NCBI GenBank assembly: GCA_947629275.1
Contig: CANRDG010000031.1
Coordinates: 1 to 15,314 of the forward strand
Direction: 5' to 3'
DNA from: an uncultured Clostridia bacterium
GTDB lineage: Bacteria > Bacillota > Clostridia > Oscillospirales > Ruminococcaceae
DNA length: 15,314 nucleotides
Part shown: positions 14,057 through 15,314 of the stretch, piece by piece
Layout of the letters: every line of letters begins with the position of its first letter
How positions within the stretch are numbered: the stretch's first letter is position 1
The notes under the pieces: model-generated
The model's input: the letters and a program-made list of their open reading frames with translations, nothing else
What the model was told of the DNA's origin: nothing
The model's database searches: none
Program-made: the position numbers and the translations under genes

Positions 14057-15243
14057 CGGTATCACAGTTAAATCGGTATCTTGCCATGAATATAAAGCAG
14101 GATATGAAACTCAATAACATAGCCGTAACGGGCGAACTTGCCGACCTTAAAGCAAATTTCCGCAGCGGTCATATGTACTTTTCTATAAAAGACAGCGATG
14201 CCAAAATAAGCGCGGTAATGTTTTCTTCCTGCGTGCAAAGGCTGCGTTTTATGCCCGAGGACGGTATGCAGATACTTGCTTTAGGCAGTATTGAGTATTA
14301 CGAGCGCGACGGCAAAATGGAGATCAAATGTACTGATATGACACCGATTGGCGAGGGAGCTCAAAAAGCCGCCCTCGAAAGAACAAAGAAAAAGCTTTCA
14401 CAAATGGGCGTTTTCAGTGATGAAAATAAAAAGAAGCTTCCCGAAAGCCCCCGTAGAATAGGCGTTATTACATCGCTTGACGGAGCGGCTGTGCATGATG
14501 TTTTAAGCGTTATAGAAAGGCGTTTTCCGTCAGCACGGGTAGTAATTTCGCAAACTTCGGTGCAGGGCGTGTATGCCGAGCAGGATATTTGCAAAGCCAT
14601 AAAACGCGCCGATGATTCGGGCTGTGACGTGCTTATTTTAACTCGCGGCGGCGGCTCGGGCGAGGATCTGAAAACTTTCAATGCCGAAAGCGTTACCATG
14701 GCGGTGTATAACTGTAAAACGCCTATTATCTCCGCTGTGGGGCATGAGGTAGATACCACCCTTTGTGACTATGCCGCAGATATGCGCGCGCCAACGCCCT
14801 CCGCAGCAGCTGAAATAGCAGTGCCGCAGTCAAAAGACCTTTCAAAAACTTTGGCTATATACGAAAATTCCATAAATACCGCCATAAAAGCCATGCTGAA
14901 TGTGTACTACAGCCGCTTTGAAAGGCTCTGCGGCAGAATGTTGTCCTCGTCGCCTTTCGGTGTTATAGAAAAATATGAAACTAAGCTTTCGCTGCTTGAT
15001 AAACGTATAAATACCACCGTAAATGCGGCTGCCGCAGCGCGTTTGCATACCCTTGAAAGAGAGTATTCACGTCTTTGCGCGCTAGACCCTCTTGCAGTTT
15101 TGAAGCGCGGATATGCCCATGTTACAGACGAGAACGGCAAAACTATAACAGCCGATAGCGCGAATGTCGGCGATATCGTGAATATAAAGACCGCAGAACT
15201 TGATATGACGGCAAAAATACTTACAGTAAACAAAAACCAGTAA
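14041..15243 (+). CDS. xseA: Exodeoxyribonuclease VII large subunit
   Basis: XseA is the catalytic subunit of exonuclease VII, which digests single-stranded DNA from both ends together with XseB. The 400-residue product opens with the OB-fold domain (TLTVSQLNRYLAMNIKQ, VTGELADLK, FRSGHMYFSIKDSDAKISAVMF, residues 4-61). The nuclease domain follows, with GVITSLDGAAVHDVL (141-155), TRGGGSGEDLKTFN (201-214) and SAVGHEVDTTLCDYAADMRAPTPSAAAE (231-258). The coiled-coil part and a C-terminal DPLAVLKRGYAHV block complete it. Family lengths are about 400-450. The ATG at 14041 is preferred to 14032 because AAAGAGG is 9 nt before it. It overlaps the TsaD-like gene by 16 nt. Confidence 0.96.
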   Translation: MASTLTVSQLNRYLAMNIKQDMKLNNIAVTGELADLKANFRSGHMYFSIKDSDAKISAVMFSSCVQRLRFMPEDGMQILALGSIEYYERDGKMEIKCTDMTPIGEGAQKAALERTKKKLSQMGVFSDENKKKLPESPRRIGVITSLDGAAVHDVLSVIERRFPSARVVISQTSVQGVYAEQDICKAIKRADDSGCDVLILTRGGGSGEDLKTFNAESVTMAVYNCKTPIISAVGHEVDTTLCDYAADMRAPTPSAAAEIAVPQSKDLSKTLAIYENSINTAIKAMLNVYYSRFERLCGRMLSSSPFGVIEKYETKLSLLDKRINTTVNAAAAARLHTLEREYSRLCALDPLAVLKRGYAHVTDENGKTITADSANVGDIVNIKTAELDMTAKILTVNKNQ

Positions 15244-15258
15244 AGGGGCTGTAAAAAT

Positions 15259-15314
15259 ATGAACAATGACATGACAGTTGAAGAGGCTCTCAAGCGCCTT
15301 GAACAAATAAACGC
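15259..15314 (+). CDS. xseB: Exodeoxyribonuclease VII small subunit (5' part)
   Basis: The first 18 codons are visible and read MNNDMTVEEALKRLEQIN, a good match to the XseB N-terminus that binds XseA in tandem. The rest lies past the window end. AAAGGGG (15242-15248), overlapping the xseA stop, is 10 nt upstream of the ATG. The gene continues the operon. Confidence 0.88.
   Translation, partial: MNNDMTVEEALKRLEQIN

Overview
The window is a stretch of Gram-positive, endospore-forming Firmicute chromosome. It is most likely a Clostridia member of the Ruminococcus/Oscillospiraceae type. The case rests on a complete eight-gene spoIIIA locus, a yajC-yrzE pair, an asp23-nusB-xseA-xseB run, and coding style: Ile is mostly ATA (18 of 24 in spoIIIAA), TTG starts occur, and Shine-Dalgarno sites are AAAGGA or AGGAGG. 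The placement is by inference from gene content, not by a search. I see no mobile element, CRISPR array, tRNA or rRNA. No gap between genes exceeds about 210 bp.

Layout. (1) 1-972, +: the 3' part of a GHL10/YngK-like glycoside hydrolase whose start lies outside the window. (2) 1015-1921, +: a strong promoter drives yajC (preprotein translocase accessory subunit) and a TIGR04086/YrzE-type membrane protein. A hairpin at 1882-1921 terminates this unit and can also serve the convergent operon. (3) 7246 down to 1931, -: a three-gene operon encoding a MoxR-type AAA+ ATPase, a DUF58 protein and a large membrane transglutaminase-like protein with an intact C-H-D triad, read from a near-consensus vegetative promoter. 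(4) 7263-12155, +: spoIIIAA-AH, the mother-cell channel complex of engulfed forespores, preceded by a good SigE-type promoter. (5) 12156-15314, +: a housekeeping run of asp23/gls24-family gene, nusB, a cysteine-rich TsaD/Kae1-like paralogue, xseA and the start of xseB. Most junctions inside regions 4 and 5 are overlaps or short gaps, so translation is probably coupled.

How the parts work together. SpoIIIAA (ATPase), AB, AC, AD, AE and AF (membrane parts) and AG and AH (ring-forming extracytoplasmic proteins) form the secretion-like channel that meets forespore SpoIIQ. The MoxR-DUF58-transglutaminase operon is a widespread but poorly understood trio: an ATPase chaperone, a metal-binding or von Willebrand-like partner and an enzyme facing outside the membrane. 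The nusB-to-xseB run joins antitermination, a tRNA-modification-like protein and exonuclease VII.

Most of the window is conserved and ordinary. The parts worth a second look are the TsaD-like paralogue, the divergent promoter region at 7218-7291, two inverted repeats placed at translation or promoter signals (1432-1472 and 12183-12228), and a possible internal promoter before spoIIIAH. Several starts were moved from the longest reading frame to the codon correctly spaced from a Shine-Dalgarno site.
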